A stretch of 64,000 nucleotides of DNA, from NCBI RefSeq assembly GCF_000721495.1, contig NZ_JOHY01000068.1, positions 1-64,000 on the forward strand, written 5' to 3'. This document shows, piece after piece, positions 25,131 to 35,222 of this stretch. The notes beneath the pieces were generated by a model, which worked only from the letters and a program-made list of their open reading frames with translations, did no database searches and was not told the origin of the DNA. Origin of the DNA: Streptomyces sp. NRRL F-5123 (lineage in GTDB: Bacteria; Actinomycetota; Actinomycetes; Streptomycetales; Streptomycetaceae). The position numbers and the translations under genes are program-made. Every line of letters begins with the position of its first letter. The first letter of the stretch is position 1.

Positions 25131-26113
25131 GCGTTGGCCCCCGAGTATTCCTTACGCCGCTGGATAATGATCCGCGCGGCACCGTTGACCAGCAGGGTGA
25201 TGAGGAACAGCACCAGACCGGAGGCGATCAGGGCGTCCCGGCCGAATTCGTCGGCCTCGCCGAACTTCGACACGATGTTCTGCGAGAAGGTGCCGCCGAC
25301 CGGGTCGAGGATGTGCGCCGACAGCTCGGGCGAGGCGGACAGCACGGTCGCGACCGCCATGGTTTCGCCGAGCGCCCGGCCCAGGCCGAGCATGGAGGCG
25401 CTGATGATGCCGGAGCGCGCGAAGGGCAGCACCGACAGCCGGATGACCTCCCAGCGGGTCGCGCCGAGCGCGAGCGCCGCCTCCTGGTGCATCCTGGGCA
25501 CCTGGTTGATCACCTCGCGGCTGACGTTGGTGATGATCGGCAGCACCATGACCGCCAGCAGGATGCCCACGGTGAACAGCGAGCGGGCCGCGGAGCTGGG
25601 GTCCTCCTTGTGGAAGACGACCGTCCAGCCGAGGTAGTCGTCCAGCCAGAGGTTGAGCCCGCGCAGGTGCGGCACCAGGAAGAGGGCGCCCCACAGGCCG
25701 TAGATGATGCTGGGCACGGCGGCGAGCAGGTCGATCACGAACGCGATCGGGCCGCCGAGCCGGCGGGGCGCGTAGTGCGTGATGAACAGGGCGATGCCCA
25801 GTGCGATCGGCACCGCGATGACCATCGCGATGACCGCGCTGACGACCGTGCCGTAGGCCAGGACGGCGATACCGAAGACCGGCGGGTTGAGGCTCGGCGT
25901 CCACTCGAAGGTGGTCAGGAAGTTTCCGTGGTCCTTGGAGATCGCGTGGACCGCGCGGGTGGTGAGGAAGAGCGCTATCGCGGCCATCACCGCGAGGAGC
26001 AGGATGCCGGAGCCGCGGGCGAGCCCCGCGAAGATCCGGTCGCCCGGCCGCGTCACGGGCCCGGTGGCCCGGTGCGGCTCGGGTTTGGTGGGGGGTGGGG
26101 CGGTGGTTGTCAT
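25127..26113 (-). CDS. pstC: Phosphate ABC transporter permease PstC
   Basis: A 328-residue permease with six spans; the ATPase-docking loop is HQEAALALGATRWEVIRLSV. GGAGAA lies about 8 bases before the ATG. A 16-bp hairpin separates it from pstS upstream, so it probably receives only part of the pstS transcription, giving more binding protein than membrane complex. Confidence 0.95.
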   Translation of the reverse strand: MTTTAPPPTKPEPHRATGPVTRPGDRIFAGLARGSGILLLAVMAAIALFLTTRAVHAISKDHGNFLTTFEWTPSLNPPVFGIAVLAYGTVVSAVIAMVIAVPIALGIALFITHYAPRRLGGPIAFVIDLLAAVPSIIYGLWGALFLVPHLRGLNLWLDDYLGWTVVFHKEDPSSAARSLFTVGILLAVMVLPIITNVSREVINQVPRMHQEAALALGATRWEVIRLSVLPFARSGIISASMLGLGRALGETMAVATVLSASPELSAHILDPVGGTFSQNIVSKFGEADEFGRDALIASGLVLFLITLLVNGAARIIIQRRKEYSGANA

Positions 26114-26180
26114 GTGATCGTTTCTCCGGTCTGGGTGGGGGACGCGGTACGGGCGTCCCCCGGCGGCGGTGCACCGGATA

Positions 26181-26222
26181 CGCGACGGGTCCCGCGACCT
26201 CAGGGCCGCGGGACCCGTCGCG
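26181..26222 (-). terminator. Strong hairpin between pstS and pstC
   Basis: Arms 26181-26196 and 26207-26222 form a perfect 16-bp stem with a 10-base loop, starting 6 bases after the pstS stop. No U tract. It fits a partial terminator or 3' stabiliser that raises pstS mRNA over the rest of the operon. Confidence 0.75.
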
Positions 26223-26227
26223 CGAGG

Positions 26228-27394
26228 TCAGGAGAGCGAACCGACGGTGGTGCGCACCTTGGTCGCGATCTCCGTCGGGAGCGGGGCGTAGCCGGCGGCG
26301 GACAGCTTCTGCTGGCCCTGCTCGCTGGCGATGTAGTTCAGGAAGGACTTGGTCAGCGCGAGCGTGTCGGCCTTGTTGCCCTTGTCGCAGGCGATCTCGT
26401 AGGTCACCAGGACGATCGGGTAGGCGTTCGGCTCCTTGGTGGTGTACGCGGCGCTCAGGTCCAGGGCCAGGTCGGAGCCCGTGCCGACGACCTTCGCGGC
26501 ACCGATGCCCGCGGAGGCGTTGGCCGTGGTGGCCTCGACCGGCTGCGGGGCGCCGGTGTTGATCTTGACCGTGGGGATGCTGTTGGCGGTCGCGTAGGAC
26601 AGCTCGAAGTAGCCGAGCGAGCCCTCGGTCTGCTTCACCAGCGCGGCGACACCGGAGGACTTCGGGGCGGCCTGGCCACCCTTGGCGGCCCATGCCTTGG
26701 CGTGCTCGTACGGCCAGTCGGCGGGGGCGGAGCCCTTGAGGAACTTGGTCAGGTTGTCGGTGGTGCCGGAGTCGTCCTGGCGGTGCACCGACTGGATCTT
26801 GGTGCTCGGGAGCTTGGCGCCCGGGTTGAGCTTGGCGATGGCCGCGTCGTTCCAGGAGGTGATCTTGCCGTTGAAGATCTTCGCCAGGGTCGAGCCGTCC
26901 AGGACCAGGTTGTCCACGCCGGGCAGGTTGTAGCCGATGGCGATCGGGCCGCCGACCATCGGTATGTTGATGCCCTGGCCGCCGGTGCAGACCTTCTTCG
27001 ACGCGTCGACCTCTTCCGGCTTCAGCGGCGAGTCGGAGCCCGCGAAGGCGTCCGTGCCCTGGTTGAAGTCGACGATGCCCTCGCCGGACGACGACGTCTT
27101 GTAGTTGACCGTCGCGCCCTTGCAGGCCTGCTGGTAGTCCTTGACCCAGGCCTCGATCGCGTTCTGCTGGGCGCTGGAGCCGGAAGCCTTGATCTGGCCG
27201 GTGGCGCAGGTGATGCCCAGCGCGTTGGCGTCACCGCCCGAGCCGCCGGTGGTGCTGGCCGCCGAGGTCGACGTGTCCGAACCGCTGCTGTCGCTGTTGT
27301 CGTCCGAGCCGCAGGCGGACAGGACCAGCGCACCGGTAATCGCGACCGCGCCGACGGTCAGGGCCCGCAGCCCGCTCTTACGCTGAAGCTTCAC
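26228..27394 (-). CDS. pstS: Phosphate-binding lipoprotein PstS
   Basis: A 388-residue periplasmic-type binding protein with signal peptide and lipobox ALVLSAC (Cys28). The Ser/Gly-rich linker up to residue 55 is a typical spacer. Phosphate-binding elements are present: KASGSSAQQNAIEAW, DFNQGTDAFAGSDSPL and VHRQDDSGTTDNLTKFL. GTG start with GGAAGGAA upstream. It leads the pstSCAB operon, under the PHO box at 27522-27543. Confidence 0.96.
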   Translation of the reverse strand: MKLQRKSGLRALTVGAVAITGALVLSACGSDDNSDSSGSDTSTSAASTTGGSGGDANALGITCATGQIKASGSSAQQNAIEAWVKDYQQACKGATVNYKTSSSGEGIVDFNQGTDAFAGSDSPLKPEEVDASKKVCTGGQGINIPMVGGPIAIGYNLPGVDNLVLDGSTLAKIFNGKITSWNDAAIAKLNPGAKLPSTKIQSVHRQDDSGTTDNLTKFLKGSAPADWPYEHAKAWAAKGGQAAPKSSGVAALVKQTEGSLGYFELSYATANSIPTVKINTGAPQPVEATTANASAGIGAAKVVGTGSDLALDLSAAYTTKEPNAYPIVLVTYEIACDKGNKADTLALTKSFLNYIASEQGQQKLSAAGYAPLPTEIATKVRTTVGSLS

Positions 27395-27521
27395 CTTCGT
27401 GTGTTCCTTCCGAGAGCCCGCCGGTGCACGGCGAAGCAGAGGGTTGGTGATTCTGCGTCTGGCGGCTGACGCGCCGCCGGTAAGGCCGAAATTAGGCAGA
27501 TCAGGTGAAGCGACCCTCGGG

Positions 27522-27543
27522 GCCGAGTGAACGCCGGGTGAAC
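27522..27543 (-). promoter_or_regulatory. PHO box (PhoP binding site) of pstS
   Basis: On the minus strand two 11-bp direct repeats, GTTCACCCGGC and GTTCACTCGGC, are exactly adjacent, matching the Streptomyces PhoP direct-repeat unit. A -10-like TAATTT lies at 27489-27494. The box is about 130 bases upstream of the pstS GTG. Confidence 0.88.
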
Positions 27544-27594
27544 CTCACCCGTCAGCCCGGTGATGGCCCTTTCGGGCCCCCGAGGGCCCGCCCC

Positions 27595-28188
27595 TCCACC
27601 CGCGGGGCGCCCCTTCCCGCCCTGCGCTTCGCGCTGCCGCGCGGGGTGAGCGGTTTGCGCTGCCGCGCGGGTGGGCGGTTTGCGCTGCCGCGCGGGGCGG
27701 GCGTTTTCGGGTGCGGCTGCGCTGCGGGCGGGCGTTTCGCGCTGCCGCGCGGGGTGAGCGTTTTCGGGTGCGGCTGCGCTGCGGGCGGGCGTTTCGCGCT
27801 GCCGCGCGGGGTGAGCGTTTTTAGGGGCGCGGGGAACTGCGCTCCCCCAGAGCTTCGCCTGGGCGGTGCCCCCAGCCCCCACCGGGGCGCGGGTAGTCAC
27901 CGGCCCGAAGGGGCAGTTGCTGCCCGTTTCCGGACCACCGGCCGGTGGGTGGTTGCTCGCGCAGTTCCCCGCGCCCCTAAAACCGCCCGCCCGGCGGTGC
28001 AGCCGCACCCGGAGAACGCCCGCCCGGCGGTGCAGCCGCACCCGAAAGCGCACGCCCCGCGCGGCAGCGCAAAACGCCCGCCCGGCAGGGCGGAAACGGG
28101 CCGCCCGGCGCGGCAGCGCAAACCGCCCGCCCGGCGGTGCAGCCGCACCCGAAAGCGCACGCCCGGCGCGGCGCGGCGCAGGCGCGGT
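27595..28188. repeat. Tandem and inverted GC-rich repeat block B (no gene)
   Basis: The left part (about 27620-27830) is built from repeated GCGCTGCCGCGCGGG segments inside a unit of about 57 bp that occurs at least twice nearly unchanged. The right part (about 27985-28188) holds related units in inverted orientation, such as GGTGCAGCCGCACCCG. The centre carries the GGGGCGCGGGGAACTGCGC and CCCCCAGAGCTTCGCCTGGG elements shared with the other intergenic blocks. Open frames across it are Arg/Ala-rich and not credible as genes. Confidence 0.75.
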
Positions 28189-28650
28189 CTAGAAACGCTC
28201 CCCCGGCGGGGGAAGGTCACCTCCCGGGGAGGCCAGCGCCAGCAGGAGGGCATCGATCAAGGGCCGGTCGCGGTCGTGGGTGAGGCGGTGGCGGGCGGCC
28301 GACGGGGGGAGCCAGACCATCGCGTCCACCTCCGCGTTCGCGGCGAAGCCGCCCGCGTGCGCCCGGGCCGCCCAGTAGCGGACCTCCTTGGGGCGGCCCG
28401 CGACGAGGTAGTGGCGGGAGGGCAGCGCGGCGCCGAGCTCGCAGTCGAGGCCGGTCTCCTCGCGGGTCTCGCGCAGCGCCGCCGCGGCGAAGCCCTCACC
28501 GCGCTTGAGCTTGCCCTTGGGCAGGCTCCAGTCGTCGTAGCGGGGGCGGTGGATCAGCGCGACCTCGATGCCGCCCGGCGCGGCGCGCCACAGGACGGTG
28601 CCCGCCGCGCGTACGGCGGAGCCTTCCTGGCCGGGAGGGGGTGCGGTCAT
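28189..28650 (-). CDS. NUDIX hydrolase (MutT-like)
   Basis: A 153-residue NUDIX pyrophosphohydrolase. The complete box is GKLKRGEGFAAAALRETREE followed by TGL, with all catalytic glutamates. Its RxxDWSLPKGK entry resembles MutT1/diadenosine-type enzymes. ATG start overlaps the CHAD gene stop by four bases (28647-28650). Its link to ppk and CHAD, and so to polyphosphate, suggests a nucleotide- or polyphosphate-cleaving role. It lacks the C-terminal phosphatase domain of mycobacterial MutT1. Confidence 0.88.
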   Translation of the reverse strand: MTAPPPGQEGSAVRAAGTVLWRAAPGGIEVALIHRPRYDDWSLPKGKLKRGEGFAAAALRETREETGLDCELGAALPSRHYLVAGRPKEVRYWAARAHAGGFAANAEVDAMVWLPPSAARHRLTHDRDRPLIDALLLALASPGGDLPPPGERF

Positions 28651-30251
28651 TCCCGGCGCGCCCCCGGGAGGGAGGGCTGCCACAGCCGGGAGAAGGCGAA
28701 GCGCGCGGCCTCGACCTCGTGCCGCTGGTCGGCGTGCAGGACGCCGAGGGCGTACGCGGTCGCCGGCGCGATGCGCGGGGTGCGGGCCGCGGCGGCGACG
28801 GCCGCGGCGGACTCGGCGGCTTCGCGGTGGCGCTCCAGCAGCCGGGCGGCGTCGGCGAGCCGCTGCCGGTCGGGGCCGTCGCCCTCGGCCCGGGTCACCT
28901 CGACGGCGTAGCGGCTGAGCCGCAGCAGCACACGGACCTGGTGCCAGGGCGCGTCCTGGAGGTCGGCAGTCAGGTCGGCGCCGAGCGAGGCCTGGACGGC
29001 GTCGGCGTTGTACGGGTGGGCGGCGCGGTGCAGCGGCAGCGCGCCGACGGCGTCGGTGAGCCGCAGGTACGCCTGCCCGGCGAGCTGCGGCAGTACGCCC
29101 GCGGCGGGCGCGGCGGCGGCGGGGGAGAGCGGCACCTCGGAGGCGAGCACGGCGATGGCGTCGGCCAGCGCGTGGAACCGCGAGGAGCCCATGGCCTGCA
29201 AGGACGCCGAGTGGGCGCGGGTGCGGGCCAGGGTGAGCTGGCGCTCCAGCAGGGCGCCGGCGCGGGCGGCGCCCAGCGCGAGCGGCCCCCCGCCGGAAGC
29301 GGGCGGCGCCGGCGGTGCGGGCGCGCCGGTCCTGGAGGTCCTGGCGGCGCCGGAGCCCCCCGCGAGCACCGGCTCCTGCCCCTCGGGCGCGGCGACCGAC
29401 AGCCGCCGCAGCGCATCGAGCAGCCGCGCCAGCCGGCCGGCGTGCTGCGGCTCGCGGCCCAGCGTGCTGGACAGCCACGCCAGTTCGGCGCGCAGCGGCT
29501 CGGCCCACGCCGGGTCGGTGAGCGACCCGAAGGTGTGCAGCGCCCCGCCGATCCGCCGGGCGCTGCCGCGCAGCAGCGCGTCGGCCTCCGCCTCGTTCTC
29601 GCCGCGCAGGCTGAGCCCGCGCAGGAAGCTCCCGGCACGTTCGTGCAGGTAGCGGGTCAGCACCTCGCCGGCGGTTCCCCCGGCCTGCGGCATGACGTCG
29701 TACGGTTCGGCGTTCATGATGGTGCTGGTCCCCGTGTCCCCGTTGTCTGCCGGTGCCCTGCCGCCACGGGCGGGCAGCAGGCGCGGTTGCCTGATCCTGC
29801 TCGGTACTCCCGCCGCCCCTTCCGGCGGCGGATGCGTCGACGACTCCCCCCGCACGCCCGCCCCAGCGCCGCCCGTGCGGGCGGCGGTTTGCGTACCCGC
29901 GGCCCGGGCGCCGGCGCCCGCGTGGCCCGAGGCCTGCGGCTCCGGTGCACCGGCGTCCTGTGCGTCGGAGGCCCGCGGGGCCGGTCCGGCGGCGGGGTCG
30001 CCGCCGGGGTGCATGCCCGCGCCGCCCGTGCGGGCGGCGGTTTGCGGACCCGGGGCCTCCCCCTCTCGCGCGTCCGGCCGCGTCGCCGCGGCCCCGCCGC
30101 GGTCCGCCCCCGCGTCGCCCGCGTGGCCCGAGGCATGGGGTTCCGCCGCCCCGGCGCCGTGCGCGGGAGGGCGCGGTGACGGGGGAGTCCCGTCCGCGGG
30201 GGCGTCGCCCGGGTGCGGGGGGACGGGGTCAGGTTGCTGCTGACGGGCCAC
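28647..30251 (-). CDS. CHAD domain protein with long low-complexity N-terminus
   Basis: A 534-residue protein. Residues 1 to about 170 are Pro/Ala/Gly-rich and low in complexity; about 185-500 is a CHAD domain, a helical fold with conserved basic residues and histidines that binds polyphosphate. The CHAD part begins near [17 protein letters not shown]. The GTG at 30251 has GGAGG 7 bases upstream and lies inside the end of ppk, a 23-base overlap. A later ATG at the start of MNAEPYDVM would drop the disordered tail, but has weaker support. The operon ppk-CHAD-NUDIX argues for polyphosphate granule function. Confidence 0.85.
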   Translation of the reverse strand: MARQQQPDPVPPHPGDAPADGTPPSPRPPAHGAGAAEPHASGHAGDAGADRGGAAATRPDAREGEAPGPQTAARTGGAGMHPGGDPAAGPAPRASDAQDAGAPEPQASGHAGAGARAAGTQTAARTGGAGAGVRGESSTHPPPEGAAGVPSRIRQPRLLPARGGRAPADNGDTGTSTIMNAEPYDVMPQAGGTAGEVLTRYLHERAGSFLRGLSLRGENEAEADALLRGSARRIGGALHTFGSLTDPAWAEPLRAELAWLSSTLGREPQHAGRLARLLDALRRLSVAAPEGQEPVLAGGSGAARTSRTGAPAPPAPPASGGGPLALGAARAGALLERQLTLARTRAHSASLQAMGSSRFHALADAIAVLASEVPLSPAAAAPAAGVLPQLAGQAYLRLTDAVGALPLHRAAHPYNADAVQASLGADLTADLQDAPWHQVRVLLRLSRYAVEVTRAEGDGPDRQRLADAARLLERHREAAESAAAVAAAARTPRIAPATAYALGVLHADQRHEVEAARFAFSRLWQPSLPGARRE

Positions 30252-32460
30252 GCCGGCGCCTCCGGGCGTCGATGAGCATCTCCTGGACGTTGCGCAGCGG
30301 GCGCCCGTCGGCGTCGGCGCTGTGGCGGGTCCAGTTCCCGTCGGCCGCCAGGTGCCAGGACGCCGTGGTGTCGGACATCCCGGTCTCCAGCAGGCGGTTC
30401 AGGGTGGCGCGGTGGGCCGGGTCGGCGACCCGGACGAGCGCCTCGATGCGGCGGTCGAGGTTGCGGTGCATCATGTCGGCGCTGCCGAGCCACACCTCGG
30501 GCTCGCCGCCGTTGCCGAAGGCGAAGATCCGGGAGTGCTCCAGGAAGCGCCCCAGCACGCTGCGCACCCGGATGTTCTCCGAGAGCCCCGGCACCCCCGG
30601 GCGTACCGCGCAGATGCCGCGGACCCAGATGTCCACCGGGACGCCGGCTTGCGAGGCGCGGTAGAGCGCGTCGATCACGGCCTCGTCGACGATCGAGTTG
30701 ACCTTGATCCGGACGAAGGCGGGATGGCCGGCCTTGTGGTGCTCGATCTCGGCCGTGATGCGTGTGACCAGGCCGTCGCGCAGGCTGCGCGGGGCGACCA
30801 GCAGCCGGTTGTACGTGGCCCGGCGCGAGTAGCCGGACAGCCGGTTGAACAGGTGCGAGAGGTCCGCCCCCACCTGCGGGTCCGCGGTCAGCAGGCCCAG
30901 GTCCTCGTAGAGCCGGGCCGTCTTGGGGTGGTAGTTGCCGGTGCCGACGTGGCTGTAGCGGCGCAGCGTGTCGCCCTCCTGCCGGACGACCAGCGAGAGC
31001 TTGCAGTGCGTCTTGAGGCCCACGAGTCCGTACACCACATGGCAGCCGGCCTCCTCCAGCTTCCTGGCCCACTTGATGTTGGCCTGCTCGTCGAAGCGGG
31101 CCTTGATCTCGACCAGCACCAGCACCTGCTTGCCGGCCTCGGCCGCGTCGATCAGCGCGTCGACGATCGGCGAGTCGCCGGAGGTGCGGTAGAGGGTCTG
31201 CTTGATGGCCAGGACGTTCGGGTCGGCGGCCGCCTGGTCCAGGAAGGCCTGCACGGACGTCGAGAAGGAGTCGTACGGGTGGTGCAGCAGGATGTCGCGC
31301 TCGCGCATCGCCGCGAAGATGTCCGGCGCCGACGCCGACTCGACCTCCGCGAGGTCGCGGTGCGTGCCCGCGATGAACCGCTGGTACTTCAGCTCCGGCC
31401 GGTCCAGCCCGGCTATCGCGAACAGCCCCGTCAGGTCCAGCGGGCCGGGCAGCGGGTAGACCTCGGTGTGCTTCATCTTCAGCTCGTGCACGAGCAGGTC
31501 CAGCACGCGCGGTGCGATCGACTCCTCGACCTCCAGCCGCACGGGCGGGCCGAAGCGGCGCCGCATGAGCTCCTTCTCCAGCGCCTGGAGCAGGTTCTCC
31601 GCGTCGTCCTCCTCGACCTCCAGATCCTCGTTCCTGGTGACGCGGAACATGTGGTGGTCCAGCACGTCCATGCCGGGGAAGAGCTCTTCCAGATGCGCCG
31701 CGATCACGTCCTCCAGCGGTACGTACCGCTGCGGGCCCGCCTCCAGGAAGCGCGACAGGATCGGCGGCACCTTCACCCGCGCGAAGTGCTCGTGTCCGGA
31801 CACCGGGTTGCGCACCACGACCGCGAGGTTCAGCGACAGGCCGGAGATGTACGGGAAGGGGTGCGCCGGGTCCACCGCGAGCGGGGTGAGCACCGGGAAG
31901 ATCTGCTGCCGGAAGAGCGTCGCGAGCCGCGCCTGCTCCTTGTCGGTCAGCTCGCCCCAGCGGATGACGTGGATGCCCTCGTCCGCGAGCTGCGGGGCGA
32001 CGTCGTTCTGGAAGCAGGCGGCGTGCCGGGCCATCAGCTCGCGGGATCTGGTGAGGATCAGGTCCAGCACGTCCTTGGGCTGCAGGCCGGACGCGGAGCG
32101 TGTCGCCACACCGGTCGCCATCCGGCGCTTCAGGCCCGCGACGCGGACCATGAAGAACTCGTCCAGGTTGCTCGCGAATATCGCCAGGAAGTTCGCCCGC
32201 TCCAGCAGCGGGGTGGCCGGGTCCTCGGCCAGCTCCAGCACACGCTCGTTGAAGGCGAGCCAGCTGCGCTCACGGTCGAGGAAGCGGCCCTCGGGGAGGG
32301 CCTCGCCGTACTCGCCGTCGTCGGCGGTGCCGCCCGCTTCCGGGTCGGGCTCCAGGCTCGGTACGACCCGGGGGTGGAAGGCGCCGAAGCCGTCGGCGTC
32401 GTCCTCGCCCTGCCCCGGCTGGGGCTGGACGGGGACGCTGGGGTGATTCGTCTGGGCCAT
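30229..32460 (-). CDS. ppk: Polyphosphate kinase
   Basis: A 743-residue Ppk1, which makes polyphosphate from ATP reversibly. The N-domain starts at [20 protein letters not shown]. The autophosphorylated histidine is in [20 protein letters not shown] (near residue 500), and the second conserved histidine is in [14 protein letters not shown] (near 665). The ATG at 32460 has GGAGGAGGG 10 bases upstream; an earlier in-frame ATG would add 50 unconserved residues. The first 60 residues are acidic and variable. Possible weak PHO-like elements lie at 32628-32648. Confidence 0.95.
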   Translation of the reverse strand: MAQTNHPSVPVQPQPGQGEDDADGFGAFHPRVVPSLEPDPEAGGTADDGEYGEALPEGRFLDRERSWLAFNERVLELAEDPATPLLERANFLAIFASNLDEFFMVRVAGLKRRMATGVATRSASGLQPKDVLDLILTRSRELMARHAACFQNDVAPQLADEGIHVIRWGELTDKEQARLATLFRQQIFPVLTPLAVDPAHPFPYISGLSLNLAVVVRNPVSGHEHFARVKVPPILSRFLEAGPQRYVPLEDVIAAHLEELFPGMDVLDHHMFRVTRNEDLEVEEDDAENLLQALEKELMRRRFGPPVRLEVEESIAPRVLDLLVHELKMKHTEVYPLPGPLDLTGLFAIAGLDRPELKYQRFIAGTHRDLAEVESASAPDIFAAMRERDILLHHPYDSFSTSVQAFLDQAAADPNVLAIKQTLYRTSGDSPIVDALIDAAEAGKQVLVLVEIKARFDEQANIKWARKLEEAGCHVVYGLVGLKTHCKLSLVVRQEGDTLRRYSHVGTGNYHPKTARLYEDLGLLTADPQVGADLSHLFNRLSGYSRRATYNRLLVAPRSLRDGLVTRITAEIEHHKAGHPAFVRIKVNSIVDEAVIDALYRASQAGVPVDIWVRGICAVRPGVPGLSENIRVRSVLGRFLEHSRIFAFGNGGEPEVWLGSADMMHRNLDRRIEALVRVADPAHRATLNRLLETGMSDTTASWHLAADGNWTRHSADADGRPLRNVQEMLIDARRRRRGPSAAT

Positions 32461-32627
32461 GATGTGCGAGCCCTCCTCCGGATCCGGCACGTCGTACGCG
32501 CGGCCGACACCCCCCGTCAGGCGGCCTCCAGCCGTCGTTCCATTGTCTCGTGCGGAGGTGCCTTCCGGCAGGTCGGGGGAGTTCGGCCGGTGGGGGGCGG
32601 CGGGTTGCATCCTGCGATGCTGGCGGT

Positions 32628-32648
32628 TGCGGTTGAACCGCCGGTAAC
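32628..32648 (-). promoter_or_regulatory. Possible degenerate PHO box upstream of ppk
   Basis: On the minus strand, GTTACCGGCG is followed directly by GTTCAACCGCA, two units of PHO-box length. Both deviate from the consensus, so this is only a candidate. It is about 170 bases upstream of the ppk ATG. PhoP control of ppk is known in Streptomyces, which makes a site here plausible. Confidence 0.35.
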
Positions 32649-32689
32649 GAGAGTCTTGCCGTCAGGCAAGCGCAGCGCCTCCGGCGGGG

Positions 32690-33010
32690 GTGCCGTCGCC
32701 TCGCGGGGTGACCCCCTCGGACCTTCGTTCCCTTACGCCGGGCGGGTGACCCTCCGCCCTGCCGGGCGGGATGTGTACCGGGACCGTCCGCCGGCGGGTG
32801 GTTGCGCGCGCAGTTTCCCGCGCCCCTTCGCCCCGGGCTGCCACTTGCGGTGGCGTTCGCGATCTTCCACCGGTGGTGGGCTGGTTGCGCAGTTCTCCCC
32901 CAGGCGAAGCTCTGGGGGAGAACTGCGCGCGCAACCCACCACCGGCGGAAGGTCGCGCAAAGCACCCCCGGTGGCACCCCGGAGCGGAACCCGGCGGCCC
33001 CAGCGGGTAG
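32690..33010. repeat. Intergenic repeat block C with a 17-bp hairpin (no gene)
   Basis: Arms 32887-32903 and 32912-32928 form a perfect 17-bp stem; an outer stem (GGTTGC with GCAAC, then TGGTGGG with CCCACCA) extends the structure to about 32866-32950. The sequence recurs in blocks A, B, D and E. The block lies between mshD and ppk, whose genes read the same way, and probably also terminates the mshD transcript. Confidence 0.75.
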
Positions 33011-33013
33011 CGG

Positions 33014-33940
33014 TCAGCTCTCCGTGCGGTACATGAGGTCGACCTCGTGGGTGGTGAAGCCGAGGCGTTCGTAGACGGAGACGGCCGCGGTGTTGTCGGC
33101 GTCGACGTAGAGGAGGACGCCGGGGAGGGCGCGGTCGGCCGCGAGGTGGCGCAGGCCGATCGTGGTGAGGGCGCGGCCGAGGCCGCCGCCCTGCTCGCCG
33201 GGGGCGACGGCCACCACGTACACCTCGCCGAGGCCCACGTCGGCGTGCACCTTCGTCCAGTGGAAGCCCACGAGGCGGTCGCCGCGGAAGGCGAGGAAGA
33301 AGCCGGCGGGGTCGAACCAGGGCTCCGCCTTGCGGTCGTCGAGGTCGCGCTGCGTGAGGGAGCCCTGCTCGGGGTGGTGGGCGAAGGCGGCGGCGTTGAC
33401 GGCGAGCCACGCCGCGTCGTCCTCGCCGGGGCGGAAGGTACGGACGGTGACGCCCTCGGGGAGGACGGGCGCGGGCAGCCCCGAGAGGTCCGCGTCCAGC
33501 GGCCGCCGCATCTGCCGCAGCTCGCGGAAGAGCTGCAGGCCCAGCTGCACGGACAGGTGCCGGGCGGCGGGGTGGCCGCCGTGCGCCCAGACGCGCAGCC
33601 GCCGGGCTGTCGCGGTGAGCAGCGCGTCGCCGAGGGCCCGCCCGTGGCCGTGCAGCCGGTGCCGCGGGTGGACGAGGAATTCCGCGGCGGGCGCCTCGAC
33701 CGGGTCGGTGTCCTCGACCTGCGCGTAGCCGGCGAGCACCTCCTCGTCGCCGTCGCCCTCGGGGACCCGCAGCAGCAGGTGGCGCACGCCGGGGCGGCCG
33801 GGGTGCCGTACGTGCAGCCGGCCCTGCTCGGACACCGCGGGCTGGCCGTCGGCCGCCGCGGCGTCCTCGATCAGGTCCAGCACCGCGCGCGCGGTGCCGG
33901 CGGGCAGTTCGGTCAGGGTGTCGATCCGCCGGGCGCTCAT
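33014..33940 (-). CDS. mshD: Mycothiol synthase
   Basis: A 308-residue enzyme with two GNAT domains (about 1-145 and 155-308) that acetylates Cys-GlcN-Ins to finish mycothiol. MshD-typical features are the internal RQMRRPLDADLSGLP linker region and the C-terminal acetyl-CoA site VAPGEQGGGLGRALTTIGL, with LYVDADNTAAVSVYERLGF. The ATG at 33940 overlaps the stop of the MFS gene by four bases, so the two are coupled. A long open frame continues upstream but only shadows the MFS gene. Confidence 0.94.
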   Translation of the reverse strand: MSARRIDTLTELPAGTARAVLDLIEDAAAADGQPAVSEQGRLHVRHPGRPGVRHLLLRVPEGDGDEEVLAGYAQVEDTDPVEAPAAEFLVHPRHRLHGHGRALGDALLTATARRLRVWAHGGHPAARHLSVQLGLQLFRELRQMRRPLDADLSGLPAPVLPEGVTVRTFRPGEDDAAWLAVNAAAFAHHPEQGSLTQRDLDDRKAEPWFDPAGFFLAFRGDRLVGFHWTKVHADVGLGEVYVVAVAPGEQGGGLGRALTTIGLRHLAADRALPGVLLYVDADNTAAVSVYERLGFTTHEVDLMYRTES

Positions 33941-35133
33941 GCCGGAATCGTACGGGCCCGGTCCGCGCGGTCCGCGGCGGGCACGGCCCCGTGTACCGGA
34001 ATCAGCCCGGCGGAGGCGCATGTGGCGGCCGCGGCGAGGGCGAAGCCCGGCCAGTACCCGGCGGCGCTGATGAGGGCGGCCATCAGCGGCGGCACGACCG
34101 CGGCGGTGAAGTTCTGCCCCGTGTTGTGGACGCCCAGTGCCCGCCCGGACCAGGCGGGGCCGGCGTGCTCGGCGGTGGAGGTGAAGGACAGTCCGTTGGT
34201 GCTGGAGGTGATGCCGATCGCGGCGACCAGCAGGGCCGGCGTCAGCGGCGACGGGAAGGCGGCGCCCAGCGCGGTCGCGCCGACGACGGCCCCGGTCAGC
34301 AGCGCCAGCTGCCGCATGGGCCGCAGCCTGCTGCCGACCCGGTCGGACCACCGCCCGACCAGGATGCGCGACAGCGCCCCCAGCCCCTGCGCGGCGGCGA
34401 TGAGCTGCCCGGCGTGCACGGGCGTCCAGCCGCGTACGTCCACCAGCAGCACCAGCGCGAAGGCACCGGCGGTGAACTGCGGGATGACCAGCAGCGCGGC
34501 GGAGCCGTGGATGCGCCACAGCAGGCTCGACCCGCGGTACGGGTTGGGCGCGGGCCCGGCCGCGGCGGCCTGCGGGCGGGCCGGGTCGGCGGCGAAGAGG
34601 GCGATCAGTACGGCGATGGCCCCGCACGTCACGGCCAGGAAGCCGAAGGCGCCCGGCAGCCCGTGCCCGTCGGCCAGCGGCGGCATGGCCAGCGCGGCCA
34701 CGCCCATGCCCAGCGGTGTGGAGGTCTGCCGGATGCCCATCGCGAGCCCCCGCTGCTCCTTGCCGAACCAGCCCATGACCAGCCGCCCGCTCGCGGAGTA
34801 GACGGACGCCCCGGCGGCCCCGGCCACGGCGAGCAGCGCCCCGAGAGCGACCATGCTGTGCACGCCCCACGCGGCGGCGGCCAGCGCCCCGGCGGCTCCG
34901 CCGAGCCCGGCGGCGATGACCACCCGCTCGCCCCAGCGGTCGGCGGCGGCGCCCCACCCGTACAGCGCGAGCACCAGGCCCACCGTGGGGCAGGCGACGA
35001 GCACGCCGACCTGCGTGAGCGTGAGCCCCTCGCGTCCGCGCAGGTCGTCGGCCAGGTACGGCACTCCGTAGACGAAGGCGCAGGCCGCGGTCTGCGCGGC
35101 CGTCCCCAGCCCCAACATGATCCAACGCCGCAT
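33937..35133 (-). CDS. MFS transporter
   Basis: A 398-residue major facilitator with about 12 spans. The loop between spans 2 and 3 reads GWGAAADRWGERVVIAAGL (MFS motif A), with a second copy in GRWSDRVGSRLRP. GGGGAGG lies 10 bases before the ATG at 35133. Coupling to mshD hints at a thiol- or stress-related substrate, but similar streptomycete MFS proteins are generic and the substrate is unknown. Confidence 0.88.
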   Translation of the reverse strand: MRRWIMLGLGTAAQTAACAFVYGVPYLADDLRGREGLTLTQVGVLVACPTVGLVLALYGWGAAADRWGERVVIAAGLGGAAGALAAAAWGVHSMVALGALLAVAGAAGASVYSASGRLVMGWFGKEQRGLAMGIRQTSTPLGMGVAALAMPPLADGHGLPGAFGFLAVTCGAIAVLIALFAADPARPQAAAAGPAPNPYRGSSLLWRIHGSAALLVIPQFTAGAFALVLLVDVRGWTPVHAGQLIAAAQGLGALSRILVGRWSDRVGSRLRPMRQLALLTGAVVGATALGAAFPSPLTPALLVAAIGITSSTNGLSFTSTAEHAGPAWSGRALGVHNTGQNFTAAVVPPLMAALISAAGYWPGFALAAAATCASAGLIPVHGAVPAADRADRARTIPA

Positions 35134-35222
35134 GTCCGGCGCACCTCCCCGATGTGGATGGTGCGCGCAAGTATTCTCCGTTCGCCGGGATGTGAGACGG
35201 TAATTCCGTATAGTGAGACGCC

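Noticed and set aside
23385..25637. A 750-codon plus-strand frame opposite pstB, pstA and pstC
   Set aside because: Real genes with clear motifs lie on the other strand; the frame is a codon-bias shadow.
27595..28188. CRISPR-like array
   Set aside because: Repeats are irregular in length and spacing, lack unique spacers of constant size, and no cas gene is near.
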